A stretch of DNA of 64,000 bases from CAVPMN01 sp963706425 (GTDB lineage: Bacteria; Actinomycetota; Acidimicrobiia; Acidimicrobiales; Acidimicrobilacustridaceae), in assembly GCA_963706425.1 (NCBI GenBank), contig CAVPMN010000001.1, positions 1 to 64,000 of the forward strand. The letters run 5' to 3'. Position numbers and translations under genes: made by a program. The stretch's first letter is position 1; the number at the start of each line of letters is the position of its first letter. Below the pieces are notes generated by a model. That model saw only the letters and a list, made by a program, of their open reading frames with translations, searched no databases and was not told the origin of the DNA. Shown here piece after piece: positions 48,729 to 56,393 of the stretch.

Positions 48729-49454
48729 TCAGCGCTTGCGGTTGGGCGAGCCCTTGGTGAGCTTGCGCACCCGGAACTTGACCCGCCGTTCGATCGTGCT
48801 GACCTTCAGCCGCAGGCGCTGCTTGCGGCTCCACTGCTCGGGGCCGGGCTGGTGGATGAGCGAGCGGTCGACCCGTTCGGCCCACGCCGCTGCGAACTGT
48901 TCCGAGGTGACGTCGGGGTTGAGGAACGACAGCGTGCGGAAGGCGTAGTCGCAATCCTCGGCGAAGCGCGGGAACGCCAGCACGGTGAACGGGATCTCGT
49001 AGCGGGCCAGGGCTTCGATCAGTCCGTAGAAGGCCTCGGCCAGGAACCACTTCTGCTCCTGGGGCTTGCTGGTGCCCCACATGCCGCCAGGCACCTTGGG
49101 GATGCCCGCCTCGACGCTGGCCTTCACCCGGCTGGCGGCGGCGGTCTCGAGGTCGCGGACGGGCAGCAGCACGTGGTCGATGTCGGTGGGCTGCACCCGA
49201 CCGTCGGCCAACATTCGAGGCAGCTCCTCGGTCAGCTGCGGCGACTTGATGACCCGGGGGGTGTTCGGCCGGGCCGGATCCATGATCTCGAGCCCGGCGT
49301 TGACGTTGCCGTAGACCCGCAACTCTTCCTCGCGGGTGTCGAGGCCCATGCCCGTCAACAGCCGCACGAGCAACGTGGTGCCCGATCGACCGGGCCCGGT
49401 GATGATGATCTTGCCCTCGCCGCCCGACGACGAGCGGCGCACCTCTGCTGGCAT
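48729..49454 (-). CDS. Sulfotransferase family protein
   Basis: 241 residues. GKIIITGPGRSGTTLLVRLLTGMGL carries the PAPS loop GPGRSGTT. VIKSPQLTEELPRMLADGRVQPTDIDHVLLPVRDLETAAASRV gives the second nucleotide-binding region with R.LE.AAASR in place of the usual RDP..S. A basic C-terminus (RLRLKVSTIERRVKFRVRKLTKGSPNRKR) may contact membrane. Convergent with the GT2 at 47752 (9 bp). The altered 3'-phosphate motif makes activity less certain than for the other copies. Confidence 0.75.
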   Translation of the reverse strand: MPAEVRRSSSGGEGKIIITGPGRSGTTLLVRLLTGMGLDTREEELRVYGNVNAGLEIMDPARPNTPRVIKSPQLTEELPRMLADGRVQPTDIDHVLLPVRDLETAAASRVKASVEAGIPKVPGGMWGTSKPQEQKWFLAEAFYGLIEALARYEIPFTVLAFPRFAEDCDYAFRTLSFLNPDVTSEQFAAAWAERVDRSLIHQPGPEQWSRKQRLRLKVSTIERRVKFRVRKLTKGSPNRKR

Positions 49455-49547
49455 TCCGCCCCCTTCTCACGTGCCGCCTGCGGCAGACGGGCGCCGCGCG
49501 GCTAGCGCACTGTACCGGTCGGCACCACCACGCACGGCCACCACCTG

Positions 49548-49605
49548 GCTGAACGAGCTTCTCAGTATTTTTCTTTACTTTTCATTCCTTTTGAGTATGT
49601 TCAGC
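49548..49605 (+). promoter_or_regulatory. AT-rich promoter with nested inverted repeats and likely leaderless start
   Basis: A 45-bp AT-rich, pyrimidine-rich stretch (49560-49601) contrasts sharply with the GC-rich surroundings. Outer arms GCTGAAC (49548-49554) and GTTCAGC (49599-49605) are exact inverted repeats; inner arms CTCA (49561-49564) and TGAG (49592-49595) nest within. TATGTT (49596-49601) fits a -10 box, and TTTACT (49574-49579), 16 bp upstream, a -35 box. A start about 7 bp past the -10 would coincide with the ATG at 49610, giving a leaderless transcript. The arms could be an operator. Confidence 0.5.
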
Positions 49606-49609
49606 AGCC

Positions 49610-50936
49610 ATGAGCGCACGGGTGCGGGTCGACCACGGCGACGAGGGGCTGGTGGCCCTCAAATGCGCGCTCGAACGACGAGCAGGCCGTCGACCTGGTG
49701 AAGGAGCTGGCCGTGCTCACCGTGTGCCGCCACGCAGGCGTGGTCGAGGCCCGCGGGCTGCGCCCCGAGGCGGAGGGCCCGGCGCTGGCCACCACCTGGG
49801 TCGGCACCCGCTCGCTCGCCGATCTCGGCCCGGTGCCCCCGGCGCAAGCGGCGGGCATCGGCGCCCGGGTGGCCGAGATCACGGCCGACCTGCACGAGCT
49901 GGGCGTGGTGCACGGCCAGCTGCACGATCCCAGCCATGTGCTGCTCGACCCCTCCGGCGCACCGGTGCTGTGCGGCTTCGGGAAGGCCGCCCTGGTCGAG
50001 CAGAGCGGCGAGCGGGCCCGCCGGGCTCGGGCCGACGACATCGCCGGGCTCGGCGAACTGCTCGCCGTGTTGGCGGCCGGCGAGGCGCTCTTCGACTTCC
50101 CCCGCTCGCGACGCATCGCTCGGCGCCGGGCATCGGTCGACGATCTGCGCAAGGCCCTGCTCAACCTGGCCGACCACGCACGGGCCGACGACCCGACCTG
50201 TCGTCCCACGGCGCGCGCCCTGGCCGCGTCGTTGGCGGCCCTCTCTCCCGGCGTGACGGTCTCGAGCCCATCGCAGCTCGACCACACGCGGTGCTCGGCT
50301 GCGACGAGCACGCCATCAACAGGCGATCCCTTCGCCCAGCTCCGCCGATCCGCAACGGGCCCGGATCCCTCCGGCAGGCTCCCGTCGGCGCGCCGGCTGC
50401 TCGGATCGCTCGCGGTCGCGGCCGGGCTCGGGGCCATCGGGCTGCTCGCGGTCAACGTGTTCGGCGCCGACCACCGCACCGGGGGCGCCGCCCAGGCGAC
50501 CGCAACCGGCCGCCCCACCACGGCCCCGCCCACCACCGGCGGTCGGCCACCCAGGTCCGCTCCCACGACGGCGGCCACGACGACGACACTCGCGACGGCC
50601 ACCACCACGGTGGCGCCCGCACCCGCTTCCTCCGTTGCGCCCGTCGTCGAGATCGACGGTCGGCGCTATCAGATCGGCGAGGCCGGCGACGAGATCCTCG
50701 TCGACGACCTGGCCTGTGATGGCAGCCGTCGGGCCGCGGTGCTGCGCCCGTCCACCGGCGCCGTGTTCGTGTTCGACACTTGGGCCGAACCAGGTGTCGA
50801 TCTGGTCGCACAGCCGTTCGCCGAGCTCGAGCCGGGCGCACGGCTCGAGCTCGATCGCTCCGACGGCAGCTGCCCTCGGTTGATCGCACGGCTGCCCGAC
50901 GGCACGGAGCTGGCCCTGCCGCCGGTGACGACATGA
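49610..50936 (+). CDS. Membrane-anchored pseudokinase with extracytoplasmic domain, frameshifted
   Basis: MSARVRVDHGDEGLVALKCALE, slip near 49675, DEQAVDLVKELAVLTVCRHAGVVEARGL. VALK could be the ATP lysine. In the C-lobe HGQLHDPSHVLLDPSGAPVLCGFGKA replaces the HRD Asp by Gln, the following Asn by His, and DFG by GFG, so catalysis is unlikely. ARADDIAGLGELLAVL and CRPTARALAASL match kinase helices. A membrane helix (LLGSLAVAAGLGAIGLLAVNVFG) leads to a Thr/Pro-rich linker and a roughly 100-residue outer domain (VVEIDGRRYQIGEAGDEILVDDLACDG). About 440 residues. It probably signals or scaffolds at the envelope. Coupled by ATGA to the LysM gene. Confidence 0.72.
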
Positions 50937-51658
50937 CTGCAGCCGAGGATCCGTCCTCGCCCCGCGAGGGCCCCGGCCCCTTCGTCGTGCTGGCGCTGGC
51001 TCTCGCCGCGACGCTGGCCGCGTGGGCCGCCGGTCGCGCCCTCCCTGGACTGCCGGCGGGCGACCTCGGGCAGGTCGAGGCGTGGATCGAGCGCCACGGT
51101 GCCGTGGTGGCGGTGGCCGCCGTCGCCCGGATCGTGGCCCTCGTCGTGGCGATCTACCTCGTGGCCACGGTCGGGCTGGCGCTCGTCGCCCGCGCGGCCC
51201 GGCTGCGCACCCTGGCCGCGCTCGTCGATCGGTTCTCGCTGCCGATCGTCCGACGGGCCGTGCACGGCGTGGCCGGCATGGCCCTCACCATCGGCGTGGC
51301 AGGGGGCGTGGCCCAGGCGTCTCCTGCCGCGCCACCGACCATGGTGGCGCTGAGTCGGCCGCCAGCCGACGTGGCCGTGATGAGAGCGGTCGATGACCCA
51401 CCGGCCCCAACCGCGGCCGGGCCCACGCCCGAGTCCTCGGTCCTCGCCACCAGCACCATCGCCCCCGGCGACCATCTGTGGGGCGTGGCGGCGCGCACGC
51501 TCGCCGCCCACCGGCACCGGGCGCCCACCGATGACGAGGTGGCCGCCTACCTGGTCGAGATCGTCGCTCACAACGCCCCGCGGCTCGCCGTGCCCGATCA
51601 TCCCGATCTGGTGTTCCCCGGTCAGGTCTTCGAGCTGCCCGCGCTCGACCCCGAATGA
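50933..51658 (+). CDS. LysM domain membrane protein
   Basis: 241 residues. Two membrane helices (PFVVLALALAATLAAWAAGRAL and IVALVVAIYLVATVGLALVARAA) with a further hydrophobic segment (VAGMALTIGVAGGVAQA) are followed by a Pro-rich linker and a C-terminal LysM-like region (STIAPGDHLWGVAARTLAAHRHRAPTDDEVAAYLVEIVAHNAPRLAVPDHPDLVFPGQVFELPAL). LysM binds peptidoglycan. The GDHLWGVAARTL..PDHPDLVFPGQ pattern is common in actinobacterial cell-wall proteins. ATGA coupling to the pseudokinase suggests both act in one envelope complex. Its end faces the hemW gene, 3 bp away. Confidence 0.8.
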   Translation: MTAAEDPSSPREGPGPFVVLALALAATLAAWAAGRALPGLPAGDLGQVEAWIERHGAVVAVAAVARIVALVVAIYLVATVGLALVARAARLRTLAALVDRFSLPIVRRAVHGVAGMALTIGVAGGVAQASPAAPPTMVALSRPPADVAVMRAVDDPPAPTAAGPTPESSVLATSTIAPGDHLWGVAARTLAAHRHRAPTDDEVAAYLVEIVAHNAPRLAVPDHPDLVFPGQVFELPALDPE

Positions 51659-51661
51659 GGC

Positions 51662-52783
51662 TCACCGCAGCCGCACGGCGACCTCGTTCGCCAACAGCCG
51701 ACCCTGGGCGGTGAGCACCAACCGACCGTCGGCCCGCTCGACCAGGCCCGCCAGCCGCGCTTCGTCGTCGGTGCTCAACGCCCCGATGGGCACACCGGCG
51801 CCGGTGCGCAACGAGAGCTGCAGTCCCTCGACCCGACGCAGGTCGTCGTCGAGCTGCTCGTGGCCCGCCTCGGTCGACCGCCCCGCCCCGACCAGGTCGA
51901 GGTAACGCTCCGGCGTGCGCACGTTCCACCAACGGCGTCCGTCGACGTGGGAGTGGGCCGCGCATCCGAAGCCCCGGTAGTCGCCCTGCGCCCAATAGAG
52001 CAGGTTGTGGCGGCACTCGAAGCCGGGGCGGGCCCAGTTGGAGATCTCGTAGCCGACGAGCCCCCGCTCGGCGAGGAGCTCGGTGGCGGCGAGGTACTTG
52101 TCGGCCTGATCGTCGTCGTCGGGATGGCGGGCCGGGTCGTCGGCGAGCGCGGTGCCGGCTTCGACCGTGAGGCCATAGGCCGAGACGTGAGTGGGCTCGA
52201 GTGCGAGCGTGCGGTGCACCGTGTGGGTCCAGTCGGCGAGCGACTCGCCCACGGCGCCGTAGATCAGGTCGACGTTCAGATTGGCGAAACCGGCGCCCCG
52301 GGCCAGCTCGAAGGCCCGCTCCACGTTTGCCGGATCGTGGGTGCGGCCGAGGGCGGACAGCACATGGGGCACCATCGACTGCACCCCCAACGAGAGGCGG
52401 TTGACCCCCGCCGATCGATAGGCGCCCACCAGGTCAGCCGTGACGGTGTCGGGGTTGCACTCGACGGTGACCTCGGCTTCGCCGTGCTCGCCTGACACCC
52501 GGGCACGCGGGATGGCGGCGATCAGGTCGGCCAGCTGCTGGCCCGGGACGAGCGACGGCGTGCCACCGCCGACGAAGATCGACGTGGCCGGCGGCATGCC
52601 CTCGGCGACGGCGCGGCGCAGGTCGACCATGACCGCGTCGAGATACGCATCGACGAGATGGTGCCGGTCGGTCCAGGTCGCGAACGCGCAGTAGTCGCAG
52701 CGATGCGCGCAGAACGGGATGTGCACGTACACCCCGAAACCTGCTGGTCCGCCGGGTCGCCCAGGGCCCGACGGTGCGCTCAC
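51662..52783 (-). CDS. hemW: Radical SAM heme chaperone HemW
   Basis: 373 residues from GTG 52783. The radical SAM cluster motif is CAHRCDYC at residues 25-32 (CX3CX2C) after GVYVHIPF, the HemW-type HIPFC opening. IFVGGGTPSLVP, VTVECNPDTVTADLVGAYRSAGVNRLSLGVQS, DLIYGAVGESLADW, YGLTVEAGTALA and the C-terminal NLLYWAQGDYRGFGCAAHSHVDGRRWWNVR complete the family. The fourth Cys typical of true HemN is lacking, as expected for HemW, which delivers heme to respiratory enzymes. GTG overlaps the bldD stop. Confidence 0.92.
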   Translation of the reverse strand: MSAPSGPGRPGGPAGFGVYVHIPFCAHRCDYCAFATWTDRHHLVDAYLDAVMVDLRRAVAEGMPPATSIFVGGGTPSLVPGQQLADLIAAIPRARVSGEHGEAEVTVECNPDTVTADLVGAYRSAGVNRLSLGVQSMVPHVLSALGRTHDPANVERAFELARGAGFANLNVDLIYGAVGESLADWTHTVHRTLALEPTHVSAYGLTVEAGTALADDPARHPDDDDQADKYLAATELLAERGLVGYEISNWARPGFECRHNLLYWAQGDYRGFGCAAHSHVDGRRWWNVRTPERYLDLVGAGRSTEAGHEQLDDDLRRVEGLQLSLRTGAGVPIGALSTDDEARLAGLVERADGRLVLTAQGRLLANEVAVRLR

Positions 52784-53301
52784 GACGAAGAGAGGCTCAG
52801 TCCGAGATCGTCGAGCCGACCGGTGGCGTTGTCGACGCCCACGCCGAGGATGCACGCGATGGCCCGCAGGTCTTCCTTGCGGATGGTGAGCATGCGGCCG
52901 TTGAAGTCCTGGCGCTGCACCTGGATCATGGTGAGGTAGCGGTTGAGCATCTCGGCTTCGGGCCCAGACAGGTTCTCGAGCCGGCGCAGGTCGATGGTGA
53001 TGCTCGAGTCGAGCGGCGTCAACGCCGCCCGATCGCTGCCGGCGAAGCCGGGGCCCTCGTCGGGAGGCAGCAGCTGGTCGACCGGCACGTTGTAGAAGCG
53101 CGCCAGGCGCTGGAGCCGGGGCACCGAGATGGCCCGCTCGCCACGCTCGTAGGCACCGAGCACCGACGCCTTGAACTCCTGATCGGAGGAAGCCTCGACT
53201 TCTTGCAGCGACAGCCGCTTCTGGCGCCTGATGGCGCGCAGCCGTTCGCCGACCTTGCGGCTGTAGTTCGTGGGAACCTCGACGCCGGGGTCGATGGTCA
53301 T
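52780..53301 (-). CDS. bldD: BldD-like c-di-GMP-responsive regulator
   Basis: 173 residues. Residues 14-75 are an XRE-type HTH (VGERLRAIRRQKRLSLQEVEASSDQEFKASVLGAYERGERAISVPRLQRLARFYNVPVDQLLPP), in the style of Streptomyces BldD. The C-terminal domain has RQD at 130-132, eight residues, then RKED at 141-144, which fits the RXD-X8-RXXD c-di-GMP-binding signature of BldD. With c-di-GMP it would dimerise and repress its targets; these are unknown here. Overlap with hemW (GTGA) implies co-transcription. A promoter candidate lies at 53417-53446. Confidence 0.9.
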   Translation of the reverse strand: MTIDPGVEVPTNYSRKVGERLRAIRRQKRLSLQEVEASSDQEFKASVLGAYERGERAISVPRLQRLARFYNVPVDQLLPPDEGPGFAGSDRAALTPLDSSITIDLRRLENLSGPEAEMLNRYLTMIQVQRQDFNGRMLTIRKEDLRAIACILGVGVDNATGRLDDLGLSLSSS

Positions 53302-53416
53302 GCCCTGCTCCCTCTCTGTTCCATGGCGGGCTCGCCTCGCCCCCGCCCAAGCCCACGCATGTTCATCGTGGTGGCCTGAAGGGTGCCGCCACGATGCGTG
53401 GTAGATCGCCGGGTGA

Positions 53417-53446
53417 ACCTTACTCTGCGTCGCTCAGGTTAGACAA
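53417..53446 (-). promoter_or_regulatory. Candidate promoter of bldD-hemW
   Basis: On the minus strand TTGTCT (complement of 53441-53446) and TAAGGT (complement of 53417-53422) are spaced by 18 bp and fit -35 and -10 boxes, giving a leader of about 110 nt to the bldD ATG at 53301. AACCT and AGGTT arms, 15 bp apart, form an inverted repeat over the spacer and -10, a possible site for autoregulation. Confidence 0.42.
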
Positions 53447-53464
53447 TGCCTCCAACGTAGGGTG

Positions 53465-54150
53465 TCATTCCGGTGTCGGAGAGGCCAACAGCCCCTCTCG
53501 CAGCGCCACGACGAGGGCGCCCGCCGTGACCGCCGCAGTCTCGGATCGCAGCACCTGGGGCCCCAGAGCCACCCGGTCGGCCACCTGATCGCGCTCGGCC
53601 GGCTCCCAGCCCCCCTCGGGCCCGATGAGCACCACCGGGTGGCGCAGATCGAGGGGCCGGCCGTGGCGATCGGCGATCGCCGAACCGGGGCGGGCAGCCA
53701 CCTCCGGGAAGCTCGAGACCGCCTCGACCTCGGGCAGGCGGGCCCGGCGGCTCTGCATGCCGGCCTCTCGCGCGATGCGCCGCCAGCGCTCGACCTGACG
53801 GGCGGCCCGGTCGGCGTCGGGCCGGGCGATGCTGCGGGCCGAGACGAACGGCACGATGCGGTCGACCCCGACTTCGGTGAGCTGTCGCACGATGGTGTCG
53901 CTGCGGTCTCCTTTCACCAGCGCGAACGCCACCACGATCTCGGGCGAGGGCGAGGGGGTGACCACGACCTCGCCGTCGATGGTGGGCGCGACCGCGGAGA
54001 ACCGCGCCGGCCGCCATGCCCCGCCACCATCGGCGACGGTGACCGGGTCACCCTCGCGGACTCGCAACACCCGGGCGAGGTGATGGGCATCGGCAGGCGC
54101 AAGCACCGGTGCGTCGAGGTCGTCGACATAGGCGAGGGGTGGACCGGATG
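53465..54150 (-). CDS. rsmE: 16S rRNA m3U1498 methyltransferase RsmE, start unclear
   Basis: The body is intact: VLAPADAHHLARVLRVREGDPVTVADGGG (PUA-like N-domain) and EIVVAFALVKGDRSDTIVRQLTEVGVDRIVPFVSARS, then HPVVLIGPEGGWEPAERD and VALGPQVLRSETAAVTAGALVVAL, the SPOUT knot with GPEGG. The natural N-terminus should include PLAYVDDLDAPVLAP, which is in frame upstream. That frame has no ATG, GTG or TTG before the dnaJ stop codon (TAG), only CTG, so an indel or a rare start is implied. GTG 54106 is the first ordinary start but cuts the domain. I set the end at the domain start. Follows dnaJ within the same operon. Confidence 0.85.
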
Positions 54151-54184
54151 GCGGGGACGCAGCGGCGGACAGCGGAGGGTCCTG

Positions 54185-55306
54185 CTACTTGAAGGCGGAC
54201 CGCACACGGGCGAAGAACCCGGTGTCGGGGGGCGCGACGTCGTCGCCCCTGATCTCGGCCAGCTTGCGCAGCAACTCCTCTTCAGCCTCATCGAGGGCGT
54301 CGGGGGTCTCGACCACGACCCTGACGAGCAGATCGCCCCGCCCCCGGCCGTCGACGTGGGGCACTCCCCTGCCCCTCAGCCGGAAGACCTTGCCCGTCTG
54401 GGTGCCACGCGGCACGACGAGATCTTCCACGCCGTCGAGCGTCTCGAACTCGAGTTGGGCCCCGAGCGCCGCCTGTGTCATGGGCACGCGCAACTCGTTG
54501 ACCAGGTCGTAGCCCTGCCGCTCGAAGCGCTCGTGGGGACGAACCCGTACGTGGACGTAGAGGTCGCCGACACCGCCACCCCGGGGACCGGCTGCGCCCC
54601 GGCCCGTCAGTCGCAGCGTGGAGCCGGTGTCGATGCCCGCCGGCACCTCGACCGTGTAGGTCTTCGTCTCGAGGTTGCGACCCTCGCCATGGCAGGTGGG
54701 ACAGGGGTGCTCGATCACCGAGCCGAGCCCTCCGCACCGGGGACAGGCGCTGGCCGTCACCATCTGGCCGAGGATCGATTGGCGCACCCGCTGGACCTGG
54801 CCGGCCCCGCGGCACTCGGGACAGGTCATGGGTGCGCTGCCGGTGGCGGCACCCGTGGCCTCGCAGTCGGCACAGATCGTGGCCGTCTTCACCGACACCG
54901 ACGCCTCGGTGCCGAACACGGCCTCCTCGAACGACAGGTCGACCACCGCCTCGAGGTCGGCACCGCGAGGCGGGCCAGCCCGGCCCCCGGCGCCCCCTCC
55001 GAACGGGGAGCCGGTGAAGAACATGTCGAACAGGTCGCCGAGCCCGCCGCCGCCGCCGGCGAAGGGGTTGCCGGCCTGCGGTCCGGCCGCACCGAAGCGG
55101 TCGTAGTGACGCCGCCGCTCTGGATCGCTGAGCGTCTCGTAGGCGACCGCGACCTCCTTGAAGCGGGCCTCGGCCGCAGGGTCACCGTCGTTGGCGTCGG
55201 GATGGAGCTGGCGGGCGAGCTGGCGGTAGGCCCGCTTGATCTCGTCGGACGACGCATCGCGCGAGACGCCCAAGAGCTCGTAGTAGTCGGCGGACACGTC
55301 GGTCAT
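54185..55306 (-). CDS. dnaJ: Chaperone protein DnaJ
   Basis: 373 residues. J-domain (residues 7-70) with HPD in LARQLHPDANDGD, a Gly/Phe-rich region (NPFAGGGGGLGDLFDMFF) and four CxxCxGxG-type zinc repeats: CADCEATG, CPECRGAG, CPRCGGLG and CPTCHGEG. The C-terminal substrate-binding domains contain VEVPAGIDTGSTLRLTGRG and LFETLDG-type repeats. The full-length size is normal. It is the co-chaperone of DnaK. The ATG overlaps the hrcA stop (ATGA), so it is under HrcA control through the CIRCE element. Confidence 0.95.
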   Translation of the reverse strand: MTDVSADYYELLGVSRDASSDEIKRAYRQLARQLHPDANDGDPAAEARFKEVAVAYETLSDPERRRHYDRFGAAGPQAGNPFAGGGGGLGDLFDMFFTGSPFGGGAGGRAGPPRGADLEAVVDLSFEEAVFGTEASVSVKTATICADCEATGAATGSAPMTCPECRGAGQVQRVRQSILGQMVTASACPRCGGLGSVIEHPCPTCHGEGRNLETKTYTVEVPAGIDTGSTLRLTGRGAAGPRGGGVGDLYVHVRVRPHERFERQGYDLVNELRVPMTQAALGAQLEFETLDGVEDLVVPRGTQTGKVFRLRGRGVPHVDGRGRGDLLVRVVVETPDALDEAEEELLRKLAEIRGDDVAPPDTGFFARVRSAFK

Positions 55307-56301
55307 CCTTCGCTCAGGCGGCGACCCAGCCGCTCGCTCACCACGGTGACCGCCGCGAGCGCCTGGGGGTAGTTCATCCGGGTGGGACCGAGCACACCGA
55401 TCGAGCCGGCCGGCTCGCCGTCGACGGAGTAGGGCGAGACGACGATGGCGCAGTCGGCCAGCGGCTCGACGCCGGTCTCGGTGCCGATGGCCACGCTCAG
55501 GCCCCGGTCGAGCACGTCCTTCAACAGGGTGACCACGACGAACTGCTGCTCGAGGATGCGCAGCACGTCGCGGACGGTGCCGACGGCGTCGAACGCATCG
55601 GCCATCTGCGAGGTGCCGGAGAGGTAGACCTCGGGGTCTTCCGAGGGGTCGCCCGCCAACGCACGCAACACCGCGGCTCCCAGCTCGCGGATGTCGCCGT
55701 CGACGTGGACCTGGCCCACATCGGCCAGCGGCCGACCGATCAGCGCCGCAGACAGCGCGGCCCCCACACGGGCCAGATCGTCGGCGACATAGCCCTCGGG
55801 CCCCGCCAGCTCGAGCGTGCGCTTCTCGACCACCCCGTTGGACAGCACCACCACGGCGAGCACGACGAGGGGACCGAGCTCGACCAGCTGCACCGAGCGG
55901 ATGGTGGTGGCCTCGTGAGGCGGGCCCACCACCACCGCCGTATAGGTGGTGAGGCTCGACAGCAGCCGGCTGGTGTCCTGCAACATGCGCTCGAGCTCGT
56001 TGTGGGCCCGGTCGAAGAAGCGCCGGACCTGTTGGGCGTCGGCGCCGACCAGGCGGCTCGGTGACGTGAGGCTGTCGACGTAGAACCGGTAGCCCTTCTC
56101 GGTGGGCACCCGGCCGGCGCTGGTGTGGGGCTGGTAGAGGTAGCCCTCCTGCTCGAGCACGGCCATGTCGTTGCGCACCGTCGCCGACGAGACGTTGACC
56201 CCGGGCGCCCGGGCGACGTGACTCGACCCGACCGGCTGGGCGGTCTCGATGTACTCCTCCACCACAGCGCGGAGGACGGTCGCTTTGCGTTCGTCGAGCA
56301 T
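55303..56301 (-). CDS. hrcA: Heat-inducible transcription repressor HrcA
   Basis: 332 residues. MLDERKATVLRAVVEEYIETAQPVGSSHVARAPGVNVSSATVRNDMAVLEQEGYLYQPHTSAGRVPTEKGYRFYVD is the winged HTH with the family motif SSATVRNDM and HTSAGRVPT. The GAF-like centre and dimer helix follow (VLRILEQQFVVVTLLKDVLDRGLSVAIGTETG), ending IGVLGPTRMNYPQALAAVTVVSERL. It represses heat-shock genes by binding CIRCE, a copy of which lies 25 bp upstream of its own start. Downstream dnaJ is coupled. Confidence 0.95.
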   Translation of the reverse strand: MLDERKATVLRAVVEEYIETAQPVGSSHVARAPGVNVSSATVRNDMAVLEQEGYLYQPHTSAGRVPTEKGYRFYVDSLTSPSRLVGADAQQVRRFFDRAHNELERMLQDTSRLLSSLTTYTAVVVGPPHEATTIRSVQLVELGPLVVLAVVVLSNGVVEKRTLELAGPEGYVADDLARVGAALSAALIGRPLADVGQVHVDGDIRELGAAVLRALAGDPSEDPEVYLSGTSQMADAFDAVGTVRDVLRILEQQFVVVTLLKDVLDRGLSVAIGTETGVEPLADCAIVVSPYSVDGEPAGSIGVLGPTRMNYPQALAAVTVVSERLGRRLSEG

Positions 56302-56325
56302 GGTGCGCTTCTTCGGCCGGTGCTG

Positions 56326-56352
56326 TTGGCACTCGATGATACCGAGTGCCAA
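56326..56352 (-). promoter_or_regulatory. CIRCE operator of hrcA-dnaJ
   Basis: A perfect 9-9-9 inverted repeat: TTGGCACTC (56326-56334), spacer of nine bases, GAGTGCCAA (56344-56352). The consensus CIRCE is TTAGCACTC-N9-GAGTGCTAA, so each arm has one substitution that keeps the symmetry. It ends 25 bp upstream of the hrcA ATG, a usual position for HrcA autorepression. Confidence 0.95.
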
Positions 56353-56359
56353 CGGGCGT

Positions 56360-56393
56360 GGGCCTTATCGGCCCCAGGCCGGAGTCACTCCGG
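56360..56393 (-). terminator. Possible terminator or spacer hairpins between sulfotransferase and hrcA
   Basis: Two stems occupy the gap: GGGCC/GGCCC around TTATC (56360-56374) and CCGGAGT/ACTCCGG around one C (56379-56393); the latter covers the sulfotransferase stop. No T-tract follows. They could separate the upstream transcript from the hrcA promoter, which must lie here too. Confidence 0.25.

Noticed and set aside
52774..55372. Long plus-strand ORFs opposite bldD, rsmE and dnaJ
   Set aside because: All motif evidence lies on the minus strand. These are GC-driven shadows.
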